DNA from: Cylindrodendrum hubeiense
Lineage: Eukaryota > Ascomycota > Sordariomycetes > Hypocreales > Nectriaceae
NCBI GenBank assembly: GCA_014621425.1
Contig: JAANBB010000655.1
Span: 1-17,335 of the forward strand
Direction of reading: 5' to 3'
DNA: 17,335 nucleotides
Shown here: positions 1-8,560 of the stretch, in pieces
Position numbering within the stretch: position 1 is the stretch's first letter
Layout of the letters: each line of letters starts with the position of its first letter
Made by a program: the position numbers and the translations under genes
Notes under the pieces: model-generated
Told to the model about the DNA's origin: nothing
The model's input: the letters and a program-made list of their open reading frames with translations, nothing else
The model's database searches: none

Positions 1-531
1 TCGTCGCCTTCCCGTCTCTGAGAGCTAAGGGCCTAGTGAGGAGAGCAGGCTACTGAGCCCTGCAGCTTCAGCTTTAAGACCATCCTACAGCACACTCACC
101 ACCCACTCGCCAGCCGCCCCAGCGCTCCCTTGACCTGTCCATAATAAGCCTGGACCGCCTCCTACGCGCTCCGCAGCCCGCATAGCTCTCGTCCCGTCTC
201 CGTCTGTTCCACGAGAAGCTGCTCTACCGCCGTGTCGTCAATTCCGTCGCTGTCGCCGTCTGCCGTCGCCGTCGTTATCGCTGCCGCTCGCCACTCGCCA
301 CGTCGAACTGAAAAGGGATTTTTTCCCAACCACGATCCTCGCGCGGCTGACGTCGTTGCTTTTCCTCCTCTTCCGCGACATCGGAGCTTGCGAATCTTGT
401 TCGACTCTTTAACCTTTCAGCCCGCTTCCCGCCTGGACTCGTTACGTCGCGCGCCGACTTCATGTTGGCTGCCAGCACCCCCAACGTCTGACCTTCCCGG
501 AGGCCGTGACCTCAACACTGCGTCGCCGAAC
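1..531 (+). promoter_or_regulatory. Promoter and 5' leader of the Zn2Cys6 regulator gene
   Basis: The stretch lies upstream of the first in-frame ATG of the transcription factor gene. It is C/T-rich, with many CCGTC/GTCGC runs between about 185 and 300, which is common for long fungal leaders. The reading frame of exon 1 stays open back to about 232 but contains no ATG there, so I take it as chance openness rather than an N-terminal extension. The only ATG before the main start is at 462 and opens the short upstream ORF listed separately. No recognisable TATA box or other named site was seen, and the transcription start cannot be placed. Confidence 0.6.
462..491 (+). promoter_or_regulatory. 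Short upstream ORF in the leader of the transcription factor gene
   Basis: An ATG at 462 opens a 9-codon frame (MLAASTPNV) closed by TGA at 489-491, 40 nt before the main ATG at 532. It is the only ATG between position 1 and the main start, so scanning ribosomes would meet it first if the leader reaches that far. Upstream ORFs are common in leaders of fungal regulators and usually lower or condition translation of the main frame. The effect here is inference, as is its inclusion in the transcript. Confidence 0.5.
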
Positions 532-3500
532 ATGTCTGAAAACGACGCCTCCGTCCGTCGCATCTTGCCCCAGAACTCCCAGATGAATTCCTTCTCCTTT
601 GCGCCCCAGCAGTACGCTCAGCGCGAGACACAGAAGAGTGCGCCATCCCACCTCAACCTTGGACCCCGCCTCTTGTGAACTTGGCCACTGACCCCTCATC
701 GCAGACTATGTCTTTGTCGACGAGCACAACCGCCATAAGCGGTTGAAGGGTAAGACACGATCAATTTTGCTGTCGTCATGGCGCATGTTTTCTTGGCTGA
801 CCACTTTCTCCCAGTTATGAGAGCCTGCGAGGGCTGCCGGAGGCGGAAGATCAAATGCGACGCTGCGACCACCAACACATGGCCATGCTCCGCCTGCATC
901 AGACTCAAGCTGCACTGCGTGCGCCCGAATGGCTACGACGGTGCCACTGACTCGACGACTTATGAACAAACCCAGATGAACCCTTCCGATCACTTTCAGC
1001 AGATGTCCATGCAGCAACAAGTCCTACATACAGGCAACAAGCCGCCCGGCTCCGCCATGTACGCAGCCCAGCAATATCCCGACGCAAACCCTGGTGCGTA
1101 CCAGGCAGTTCCCTACGATGCGGCTCAGCAGCAAGGCGGCATGTCATATGCCAATGTACAACCTCCCGTATCCATGATTGATCACTCCTATGCGGCCCAA
1201 AATGTGTTTCCCACTCCACCAATGCAGCACCCGCACTCGCATCGCCAGGAATCCTCCCCCGAAGCTTATTCTCCCGGCGAATATCAACATCAAGATCTCG
1301 CCGACTTGCTCGGCACTTTGAAGGTCAACGAAGCAGGAACAGGTAAGATGAATCGATAAATTTGCACTTGCGTTCAGACTCGACTAACCATTCTACGCAG
1401 CGCCGTACTTGAGGAACAAGGCGTCTTTCCGACGAGGAGAAGAGCCAGTTATTGAGGAGTCAGATGACTACAAGAGCGCTCTGCCGCCAATGATGCCTGC
1501 CCCCGGTTTAAAAATTCGCATTCCACCGGAGCTGATGCCAGACGACGAGACGGCTCTCCATTATTTCGACCTGTACTTCACCCACGTTCACGCCTATGTC
1601 CCGGTTCTGTGCAAGACATTGTTCTACCAGCAATGGAACACAGACAGGGAATCGATATCTCCCTTGATCCTCGAGGCCTTGTTTGCCATTGGTGGTCGGC
1701 TGGCCGAGGATCCAACTGAGGGCCAGCAGTGGCTTGCACTTGCTACCAGTAAGTCCACGGCAACCGCTTAGTTTCGATGGATATTTACTTATTTTGACAG
1801 GACACGCGGATTCGTTCATGGATATCCCACGATTGAGCACTCTCCAAGCTTTGTTGATGATTCTCAAGGCGCGAGAGGCAGCTCCGAAGCGTGGATACTA
1901 CTATCGTTCTTGGATGACCGTGGTGCAATGTGTTCAGATTGGCAAGGATCTGGAGCTAGATGAGCATTATGAAGATCACCAGGCCGGCAAACCTTGCGAG
2001 TTCGGCTCAGAAGAATGCCTGCTTCGGACTCGAATCTGGCAAGTCGTCTTCAGTTGCGAAGTCATGGTTGGAGCTCCCCAAGGTACGTTTCCCTACCCCG
2101 TTGGATGCGAGACGCGAAGACTAACACGTCCAAAGGCCGACACGATCTTTCAGTCGACGTCGAAACCGTTGACTTTGATGTCCCGAGACATGTTCCTGAG
2201 TGCGAGGAGAGCGAATTCCATGTGTCCCGGCATTTTACCTACTTCGCCCGAGTGGTGCGAAGCGTCAGCAAGATGAGCAAAGTCTACGCCCGACTCAGGA
2301 AGCGGAAAGATTGGGGAATCGATCCTGAATTCCAGCAACTGACTCAGTCATTTACTTCTTGGTTGACAGAGCTGCCCCCGGATCTGGCTATAACCTTCCC
2401 AGCAGATGGCTCCCCTCCATGGATCCCATCCCATTTCTTGGGGAACATGCACGCATATTACTACCTCACCCTGATTCTCTTCCATCGGCCGCAACTGTCC
2501 TTCTTGGACCCCAATGCGCCTGACGGGCAATGGAAACGGCACATGATGATTTGCTACAACTCTGCCAAGGCTCTTTGTCGCCTGCAGGAAGCCACAATCA
2601 ATGCATTCGGCCTCACCGGCCTTCAATGCATGCAGCGGGGCTTCAGTTTTGTCGTTTATGCCGGACTATCTTGCATCGTCATTCACTTGGTAGGAGCTTT
2701 GTTTTTTTTGGGGATTTTTATGCGGAGCTAACTCGAGTCGTTTAGGTGGCCATCGTCTCACCCGACCCCGAATTCAACAGCGATGCTCGGGAGTTTTTTA
2801 CTCGACACATGAGGATCCTAGAGAAGGTAATGGATGCCTGGGAGATGCCTGAGCTGGAGAAGCAGATCAATGCTCTCCGTGAGGCCTTCTCTGCCGATCC
2901 ACGAAAGTCCTTCGTGCTGAAGCCCACTTTCCCCTATGGAAGCCCTCACCCATCTAGCCACTCGAGTCCACCGCAGGCCACTCAAGGATATCGACCAGCA
3001 GTTCATCGAACAGGATCCATGGATCAAGCCTTGGACACACAGAGTGCTCAACAAGTCAGTTATACCAGCCACCCCATCACACCTCCCATCTCTGCCGGCC
3101 CTGTGAACAGCAAGAGTGACTCTCCAGCTGTACAGTCACTCGTTATGATGTCGCAAGGAACCCAGGGCCCGGGCATGGCACAGAGCATGCCACTTTCGGA
3201 CCAACCTGGATGGAACCCCTCAAGGATCTTTGAGTAAGTAACCATTTTCTACACGCAAGCCGCTGCAGCATTGGCAGTGCTAACTCGACTATTAGACAAT
3301 GGAACACGACATTTGGTACGCCCGCACAAACACAACCCAGCTCCACCCCTTCACAAGCCAGCTCTCTAAATGTTGCGTCATCGACAGGTGCCCCCGAGGT
3401 CCCGACACTCCAGGATATCCAAGCAGTCCATGCCTCGTTGCCAGCTGGCTCACAGCAGCTTTCGCCGTCACAGTATTCAGCAGCGCCCGTGACGAGCTTT

Positions 3501-3602
3501 GTGACTCCAGCCATGTGGCAGGAGTCCGTTGCTAGTGTATACGAAGGTGGTCTCAAGCGGGCTTGGGACTACGATGGAGGACCTGTGATGAAACGTCGTT
3601 AG
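532..3602 (+). CDS. Zn(II)2Cys6 fungal transcription factor (8 exons, 885 aa)
   Basis: This is a nuclear DNA-binding regulator of the fungal zinc-cluster class. My model joins exons 532-637, 705-749, 815-1342, 1401-1748, 1801-2082, 2136-2689, 2746-3233 and 3296-3602; all introns are GT-AG, 52-67 nt, and every junction keeps frame. The zinc cluster has Cys at about residues 55, 58, 65, 75, 78 and 85 (C-x2-C-x6-C-x9-C-x2-C-x6-C), starting RACEGCRRRKIKCD. It is preceded by a basic stretch (HNRHKRLK) encoded by the 45-nt exon 2. A Gln/Pro/Tyr-rich linker covers about 90-225. A fungal-specific middle homology region begins near residue 274 (TALHYFDLYFTHVHAYVPVL) and runs to about 560. The Ser/Pro/Gln-rich tail ends in a basic LKRAWDYDGGPVMKRR, which reads as coding right up to the stop and supports the last exon. 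The exon 1 donor (GTGCGC at 638) is the weakest junction; it was chosen because it alone gives a phase that opens exon 2. The regulated pathway cannot be read from the sequence, so no symbol is given. Confidence 0.9.
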
Positions 3603-4444
3603 AGGTTACAACGACGACCTCTTGGACTATTCACAAACTGGGTTGCAGTGCAACGCTAGGGGCCGGAAGTGGCCGACTCTAACAGCCGTCCCGGCAAAAC
3701 ATGGACGAGGCCATAAGCCCTGGAAAGGGCAACCCGTATTTTCGGTGTATATTTTGGTCTAATGGCGGTCCCTGGTGTCGAGTGACCAGCAAATTGCATG
3801 GTGCATATTTCAGGGGTCCTTCTGCAGTGGCTGTTCGTGTAGTTATAATGACTGGCCTCGAGAAAGAGCGCAGTCATGGGGGACAAAATGACGCGTTCTA
3901 GCTGAAGGGATGGGGGTTGGCTAGATGAGGGCTGAAAAGGAAATATGTTACGAGCTACGAACGAAGGCGTTTTTGTTTGGGCTTGCAATGACGATTGGAG
4001 TCTCCGTCCTCGGATGGATGGGTGTATTACTATATACGTGCGCATTGATTTAGCTGGTTGGTAAGGCAAGGCAAGGCGGATACGGCCTTTCCCTGGCCGA
4101 GGGAACCAATTGAGTGGTCCTTGGATGGCGTTGGAAGCAGATACGGGGTAGCGCATGTTTGGCGTCTTGTGTTTCCAGGGGTCTTGCATAACATCGACTC
4201 TTTTATTTGTCTGCACAATCTTTGCCGTCCTGATGTGAGGTTTTGATGCGAATTTGCTGTAGTGCACGCCGACTCGAAAGAGGCTAGATGCTACTTAACT
4301 AGGTAGGAAATGAGGTTGGGATAGGAAAGGGCGCTGGAGGTAGTAGCGCTGGAGGTAGCGTATGGGTGCTTTGTTGCAGTTGTCTTGGCATGGACATGGC
4401 AGTCCACTTTGGTCGCTCTTTAAATGACTTGATAGGCTATTGAC
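3603..4444. other. 3' flank of the regulator gene, no gene supported
   Basis: This stretch follows the stop of the transcription factor gene and should hold its 3' untranslated region. It contains a possible hairpin, TTCCCT-GGCCG-AGGGAA at about 4088-4104, a short GGCAA run near 4065-4076 and a 15-nt-period direct repeat at 4331-4358. A long open frame on the minus strand (about 3656-4267) has no family feature and starts without an ATG at its upstream end, so I did not call it. No AATAAA-type signal stands out. Confidence 0.5.
4331..4358 (+). repeat. Short tandem direct repeat, 13-nt core with 15-nt period
   Basis: GCGCTGGAGGTAG occurs at 4331-4343 and again at 4346-4358, separated by two bases. 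It lies between the regulator gene and the CHR gene, about 350 bp before the CHR start. Two copies are too few to suggest more than slippage. Confidence 0.7.
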
Positions 4445-4703
4445 AATTAAGCTTAATTACTAAGATCAAGGGTGACAGCACGCCAATGAGTCCCTTTGCC
4501 AAGTCGCCCACGGGTGTCAGCGAATTGGCCGGAGCAGCACTTGCAACAAGCTAGCCCATGCTAATAATTGGTTAGAATAGCCGAACTTGTCCAGTCTTTT
4601 CCCTCAGCCTGCGTCTATCATCTTGCATCTTGCATCATTCACGGCACTCCAACCTGTTTCTCCCTCCTTGCTGCTTGCCTCCCAGCACTGCCAATTGTTG
4701 GAA
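4445..4703 (+). promoter_or_regulatory. Proximal promoter of the CHR transporter gene, with a 14-bp palindrome
   Basis: The 259 bp before the proposed CHR start include the perfect 14-bp palindrome AATTAAGCTTAATT at 4445-4458, which stands out in an otherwise mixed-composition promoter. A mini open frame ATG-CTA-ATA-ATT-GGT-TAG sits at 4558-4575 and would be an upstream ORF if transcription begins before it. The stretch nearest the start is C/T-rich (CTCCCTCC near 4661), as is common at fungal transcription starts. The regulatory role is inferred from symmetry and position only. Confidence 0.45.
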
Positions 4704-6412
4704 ATGACGTTGGGAACAGAGCGCGGATGTGTCCCCGTCGAGAGATTGGGGGGCACGATGCGGCAGAACTGGCATATGGGCTTCACGTCGTTTGGCGGGC
4801 CGCCGGTGCACTTCAAAATCGTATGGTTCTCCATTGATGTGACTGTGTTTCTTGCCCTTGGTCAGTGTGGCAGTGGAAATTGACATGTTGGCTAATTCTG
4901 GACAGTTCTATGACAAGTTCGCAGTCAAACTGCGGTGGCTAGATGAGCAAGTGGTGAGTCACCAGCGCAGAGATGCAACAACAACTCTAGTTGGAATCTG
5001 ACACAATAGCGAACAGTACCAAGAACTCTTTAGCGTGTGCCAGGCCCTTTCGGGGCCGGCAAGCACCAAGATGCACTATTGCATCAACCTTATCCACGAC
5101 GGGTTTCTCTCTGCACTTCTGGGCTTCTTTATTTGGAGGTATGCTCTTCTCATTCAATATTTGTCTACTATCGTACAAATCAGAAACTAAACCGGAGACT
5201 AGTCTTCCTGGCGCCATTGGCATGTACGGCCTCTCCATCGGCGTATCCAACATAGGCGAGACGCTCCCCCGCCAGGTCTACGCGCTGCTGTCCGGGCTCA
5301 ATGCCGCAACCGTGGGAGTTATTCTGCTTGCGGCGGTGCAGCTCTCGGAAAAGGCCATTACGGACCGCATGACGCGTGCAGTTGTGTTCACGAGTGCCTC
5401 GGCGGGGCTGATGTACAATGCGCTGTGGTACTTCCCGCTGCTGATAGCGCTTTCCGGGCTGGCCACGGTGGTGCATGATTTCCGATGGCTGCATGGCCCG
5501 GTTAATAAGGTGTTGGCAGTGGTGAGAAGATGGAGGCAGGCGGTGGAGGAGGAGACGGCGATAGAGATGGCGACGCGGGAGTCAACGGTGGTGGGTTCAT
5601 CCACTGAGGCACAACATCGCCCGGCGTCACGGGAGAGCAACGGTTCCGTCAGGGAGAGACAAGAGGCCACACAGGATTCCAATACGGCATCCGCCGAAGA
5701 CGAGGCCCGCATCATCCCATCCGGCCGACGCCTTGACGTCATGTCGTGGAAATTGGGTCTTGCCCTCATCGTAGCCTTCCTCGCAAGCTTTCTCCTCGTC
5801 ATGGTTCTGCGCGGGACCCTCTCCGACCTGCCACTCCTCTACAGGCTCTTCGCCAACATGTATTTGGCAGGGACCATCATCTTCGGCGGCGGCCCCGTAG
5901 TCATCCCCCTGTTGCGCGAGTACGTCGTCGCCGAGGGCTGGGTGAGCCCACGAGATTTCCTCATCGGCCTGGCCCTGATCCAGGCGTTCCCGGGCCCTAA
6001 TTTCAACTTCGCCGTGTACCTCGGCAGCCTGACGGCCATCAACAGTGGACACAGCTCCGCGGCTGGGGCAGTGATCGGGTTCGTGGCCATCTTCGCGCCG
6101 GGTTTAATTATGGTCCATGGGACCATGGGACTCTGGAGCGCAATCCGCGGGTGGCGATGGGTCAAGGCGGTGCTGAAGGGGGTGAATGCAGCGGCGGTTG
6201 GGCTAATATACACGGCCGTGTATCGGCTATGGCAGATTGGATACATTGACGAGGGATACCGCGACGGGACGAGCTTGGCGGTCGAGCCGTGGTGGGTGGT
6301 GACAACTGCGATGAGCTACTTTGGAGGTGTGTGGATCGGGGTCAGCCCGCCGGTGTCCATTCTTCTTGGCGGTGTGATGGGGATGATCTGGTATGGTGTA
6401 GTGACGGCTTGA
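4704..6412 (+). CDS. chrA: CHR-family chromate ion transporter, two-domain (4 exons, 498 aa)
   Basis: This is a membrane transporter of the CHR (ChrA) superfamily, which moves chromate and probably sulfate-like oxyanions. Bacterial ChrA exports chromate; for fungal members, uptake has been reported for the Neurospora protein, so direction here is open. The model joins 4704-4820, 4906-4953, 5017-5138 and 5203-6412, with GT-AG introns of 85, 63 and 64 nt. There are two homologous halves. The N-terminal half has the signature TSFGGPPVHF at about 28-37 and QALSGPAST at 64-72. The C-terminal half has IFGGGPVVIP at 322-331 and QAFPGPNFN at 356-364. A charged Ser/Glu-rich linker of about 75 residues (201-276) separates the halves, and both are rich in hydrophobic segments. 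The length fits long-chain CHR proteins. The start at 4704 was chosen as the first in-frame ATG; Met19 (4758) is an alternative. Its stop lies 77 bp from the stop of the convergent gene. Confidence 0.92.
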
Positions 6413-6489
6413 GAGAGGGCTGAGGGTTAGGGAAGAGTGAAGTGAGGATTTCGTTGCGGAATGAATTAGTAGGTTATGTATGTGGTGGT

Positions 6490-7512
6490 TTATGCCGATG
6501 TTGGAGTTGAGGCTTTCTTGTCGAGCTTCTCCTTAATGGCATCCCAGATCCAGCGATCAACTTGATCCTTCTTCTTCTTCTCGTAGCGGACCCTTCTAAC
6601 GGGCGCCTTCTCCTGGACGTAGAACTCGCCGATGGCACGGAACATGTACCAGCTGCGCTTGGCGTTCTCAGCGGCAGTGTCACGGGTCAGGTTAACGAGC
6701 CCGAAGCGGCGGCGTGTAGGGGATAGGTCACCAGCCTGCAGGGAACTATAGCGAGGCTTAGAGATGAAGCTCATGGTGGTGAGGGTGAGCTGCGTGCTGG
6801 GCGGCAGCGTACGGACGTAGCGCTCGAGGATGGGCTTCGAGGTCCGGGCGTAGGCCGGGAGGTGGATGTGGATGTGGGTGACAAAAGGTGAAGTGACGGC
6901 GGCGACGAAGAGGATGGGGACGATACCGCAGAGGGCGACTAATACGAGGGGATGTGTTAGTTGGCTAGAAGACTTTTATGTATGTTGGTGATGAGAGTCA
7001 TCCATTCACATGAGGGTGAGTGAGAGTGAGAGTGAGGGACCATGGATGGGACGGAACATACTGCCAGCAGTTTCCACCACGGGTTTCTCGGCCTTGATGT
7101 AGCCTGGCGCAACAAGAAAGCAGAAAAAAGCTCCGATGAATAGCGTTGTGACCTTCACCATAGCCAGAAACGTGGTCCGGCCAGTGCCCGCATGATAAAT
7201 GATCAACCGATCGGGAATGGCTGCAGAGGATGTCAGTATTTCGGGTCAATTCAAGCCAGGGCCGGGTTATACCATACCATACTCCTTCCCACTCTTCGCA
7301 GCTGCCCTGGCCTGCCTCATAAGCTCCTCCTCAACTCGGGACGGCTTCTTGGGCACAGGCACGGCGTACCATCGCCGAGGCTGTTGCTGGAGAGATTTCT
7401 GCAGGGAGCTTCGGAGGGTGCGGCAGAGGGACGCCGAGAGCGGAGAGCTGGGGGACAAGGGCTTCAATTGCATTGGCCGCAGCCGGGGGATTATTGCCCG
7501 GAATTGAAGCAT
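6490..7512 (-). CDS. Probable mitochondrial two-span membrane protein (3 exons, 280 aa)
   Basis: The function is not recognised with certainty. The minus-strand model joins 7512-7278, 7220-7062 and 6938-6490, with GT-AG introns of 57 and 123 nt; the second has a clear CTAAC branch site. The first 48 residues are rich in Arg, Ser, Leu and Gln and lack acidic residues, ending in RRWYAVPVPKKP, like a matrix-targeting presequence cleaved near RRWYA. Two hydrophobic segments follow, about 96-118 (after DRLIIYHAGTGRTTF) and about 132-152. After them comes a soluble tail containing STQLTLTTMSF, PTRRRFGLVNL and a basic C-terminal region rich in Lys. This layout (presequence, two close membrane spans, soluble tail) resembles the TMEM70/TMEM186/TMEM223 type of mitochondrial inner-membrane assembly proteins, but I cannot confirm homology. 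The ATG at 7512 was preferred because it opens the presequence; an in-frame ATG at 7644 would add 44 residues. Confidence 0.75.
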
Positions 7513-7828
7513 TGCGTAAGAGTTGGTGCTGGCGAACTGGGGTTGAGGCGCTGTCGAGTGTGATTCTAAAAAAAAGTCATGACAGGCGCGGCTCAGGTAC
7601 GCGATGGAGCCATGTGCGAAGAGGGCTGAATTGGCACGTGGCATGCAGGGATTGACACCAATCACATTCACATTCACAGCAGTGCAAGGGAAGATCTTTT
7701 GCTTGGCATTATCTGAATTGAACTACAACGAAGGCATTGAGGAAGACATTGATCGAGAATTGATGGAATATTATCACTTTTCTTGTATTTGATTCGCTCA
7801 AATATCTAGCTGGCTATTGGCAAGTCAT
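7513..7828. other. Spacer between two minus-strand genes
   Basis: These 316 bp hold the 3' flank of the thioredoxin-fold gene and the promoter and leader of the downstream mitochondrial-type gene, both on the minus strand. The right half is AT-richer than its surroundings. No RNA gene, repeat or regulatory motif was recognised. Confidence 0.5.
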
Positions 7829-8476
7829 CTAGACAACATTCTTGGTGAGCCACTCAGTCCACTGCTCAATGGTCCATCCAGAGCTAATGTCCTGCACGAC
7901 ACCGTCATACACGACGGTGGGCGTAAAGTGGACGCCGACCAACCGGTTCATCTTGGTGACGAGCTTGACGTCGTTGGTGACCTGGTTACCCGAGTTCAGG
8001 AATCCGTCGGGACCCGGCTTGTCGGGGATGACCAGCAGGCGGTAGACCTCCTCCTCGTCGACGCCAGTCTTGGCAGCCACCTTGGCGAGGCGGCGGTACG
8101 TGTCGTTGCGCGTCTCGTTGACGACGTTGGTGTCGAAGTAGGCGTCCTGCTCCTCAAACAGCACACCGCTGAACTCCCAGAAGCGCTCCGGGGCCAGGCG
8201 GAGCACGGCCAGCGCCACCTCGTGCATGAGCGTCGACGACGGGTGCCAAGGCTGGATCTGCTGGCGGAAGATGAAGGAGAGGCTGGAAGCCCACTGCGGG
8301 TTGGCCTTGATGGCGGGGATCACGGCATTGTTGAGGGTGCGGAAGATCTTGGCCGAGTACGGGCAGCAGTAGTCGAGGTAGAACTCGGCCGTGTGCGTCG
8401 TGTGGGCGACGGCCGAGGGGGCGGGCGGGGCGGCGAAGACGAGCTTGTGCCCGGCAAACTTGGGAGGGAGAGCCAT
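7829..8476 (-). CDS. DsbA/GST-kappa-like thioredoxin-fold protein (single exon, 215 aa)
   Basis: This is a predicted soluble protein of the thioredoxin superfamily, nearest in style to DsbA-like oxidoreductases and 2-hydroxychromene-2-carboxylate isomerase/GST-kappa proteins. After a short N-terminal strand comes AEFYLDYCCPYSAKIF at about 30-45, which aligns with the active-site loop. The expected CxxC is replaced by Cys38-Pro-Tyr-Ser41, with an extra Cys37 just before it. A helical insertion follows, and the cis-proline loop (GVHFTPTVVYDG, Pro186) near the C-terminus supports the fold. No signal peptide or membrane segment is seen, so it is probably cytosolic or organellar without a clear signal. 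The frame is uninterrupted, and the ATG at 8476 is the only in-frame ATG before the domain. The exact reaction is unknown; the missing resolving cysteine argues against a classical disulfide oxidase. Confidence 0.88.
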   Translation of the reverse strand: MALPPKFAGHKLVFAAPPAPSAVAHTTHTAEFYLDYCCPYSAKIFRTLNNAVIPAIKANPQWASSLSFIFRQQIQPWHPSSTLMHEVALAVLRLAPERFWEFSGVLFEEQDAYFDTNVVNETRNDTYRRLAKVAAKTGVDEEEVYRLLVIPDKPGPDGFLNSGNQVTNDVKLVTKMNRLVGVHFTPTVVYDGVVQDISSGWTIEQWTEWLTKNVV

Positions 8477-8489
8477 TGTGGTGGATTGT

Positions 8490-8560
8490 TTGTGAGGTGT
8501 GTATGTGTGTACGTGTGTACGTGTGTACGTGTGTGTACGTGCGTGCGTGTGTGTATGTGA
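8490..8560 (+). repeat. GT/GTAC-rich microsatellite in the leader of the thioredoxin-fold gene
   Basis: The tract is built of GTGTGTAC, GTGTAT and GTGCGTGC variants, with several near-perfect 8-nt GTGTACGT units. On the coding (minus) strand it reads as an AC-rich run from about 15 to 85 nt before the ATG, so it probably lies in the 5' leader or core promoter. It stays open in the frame of the gene, reading as alternating Thr/His, but no ATG starts that frame. Such tracts change length easily. Confidence 0.85.

Noticed and set aside
3656..4267. 203-codon open frame on the minus strand in the 3' flank of the regulator gene
   Set aside because: The open frame starts without an ATG, has no domain or membrane pattern, and lies opposite the probable 3' untranslated region. 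Its length alone is not enough.
7817..8560. 247-codon open frame on the plus strand across the thioredoxin-fold gene
   Set aside because: It is the shadow of a GC-rich coding frame on the other strand. Its product is a Val/Gly/Arg/Asp-biased chain typical of such shadows, while the minus-strand product has a coherent fold.
8490..8560. GT-rich tract considered as a telomere-like or CRISPR-like array
   Set aside because: The units are irregular 2-8 nt GT/GTAC variants with no spacers and no TTAGGG pattern, so it is a simple microsatellite.
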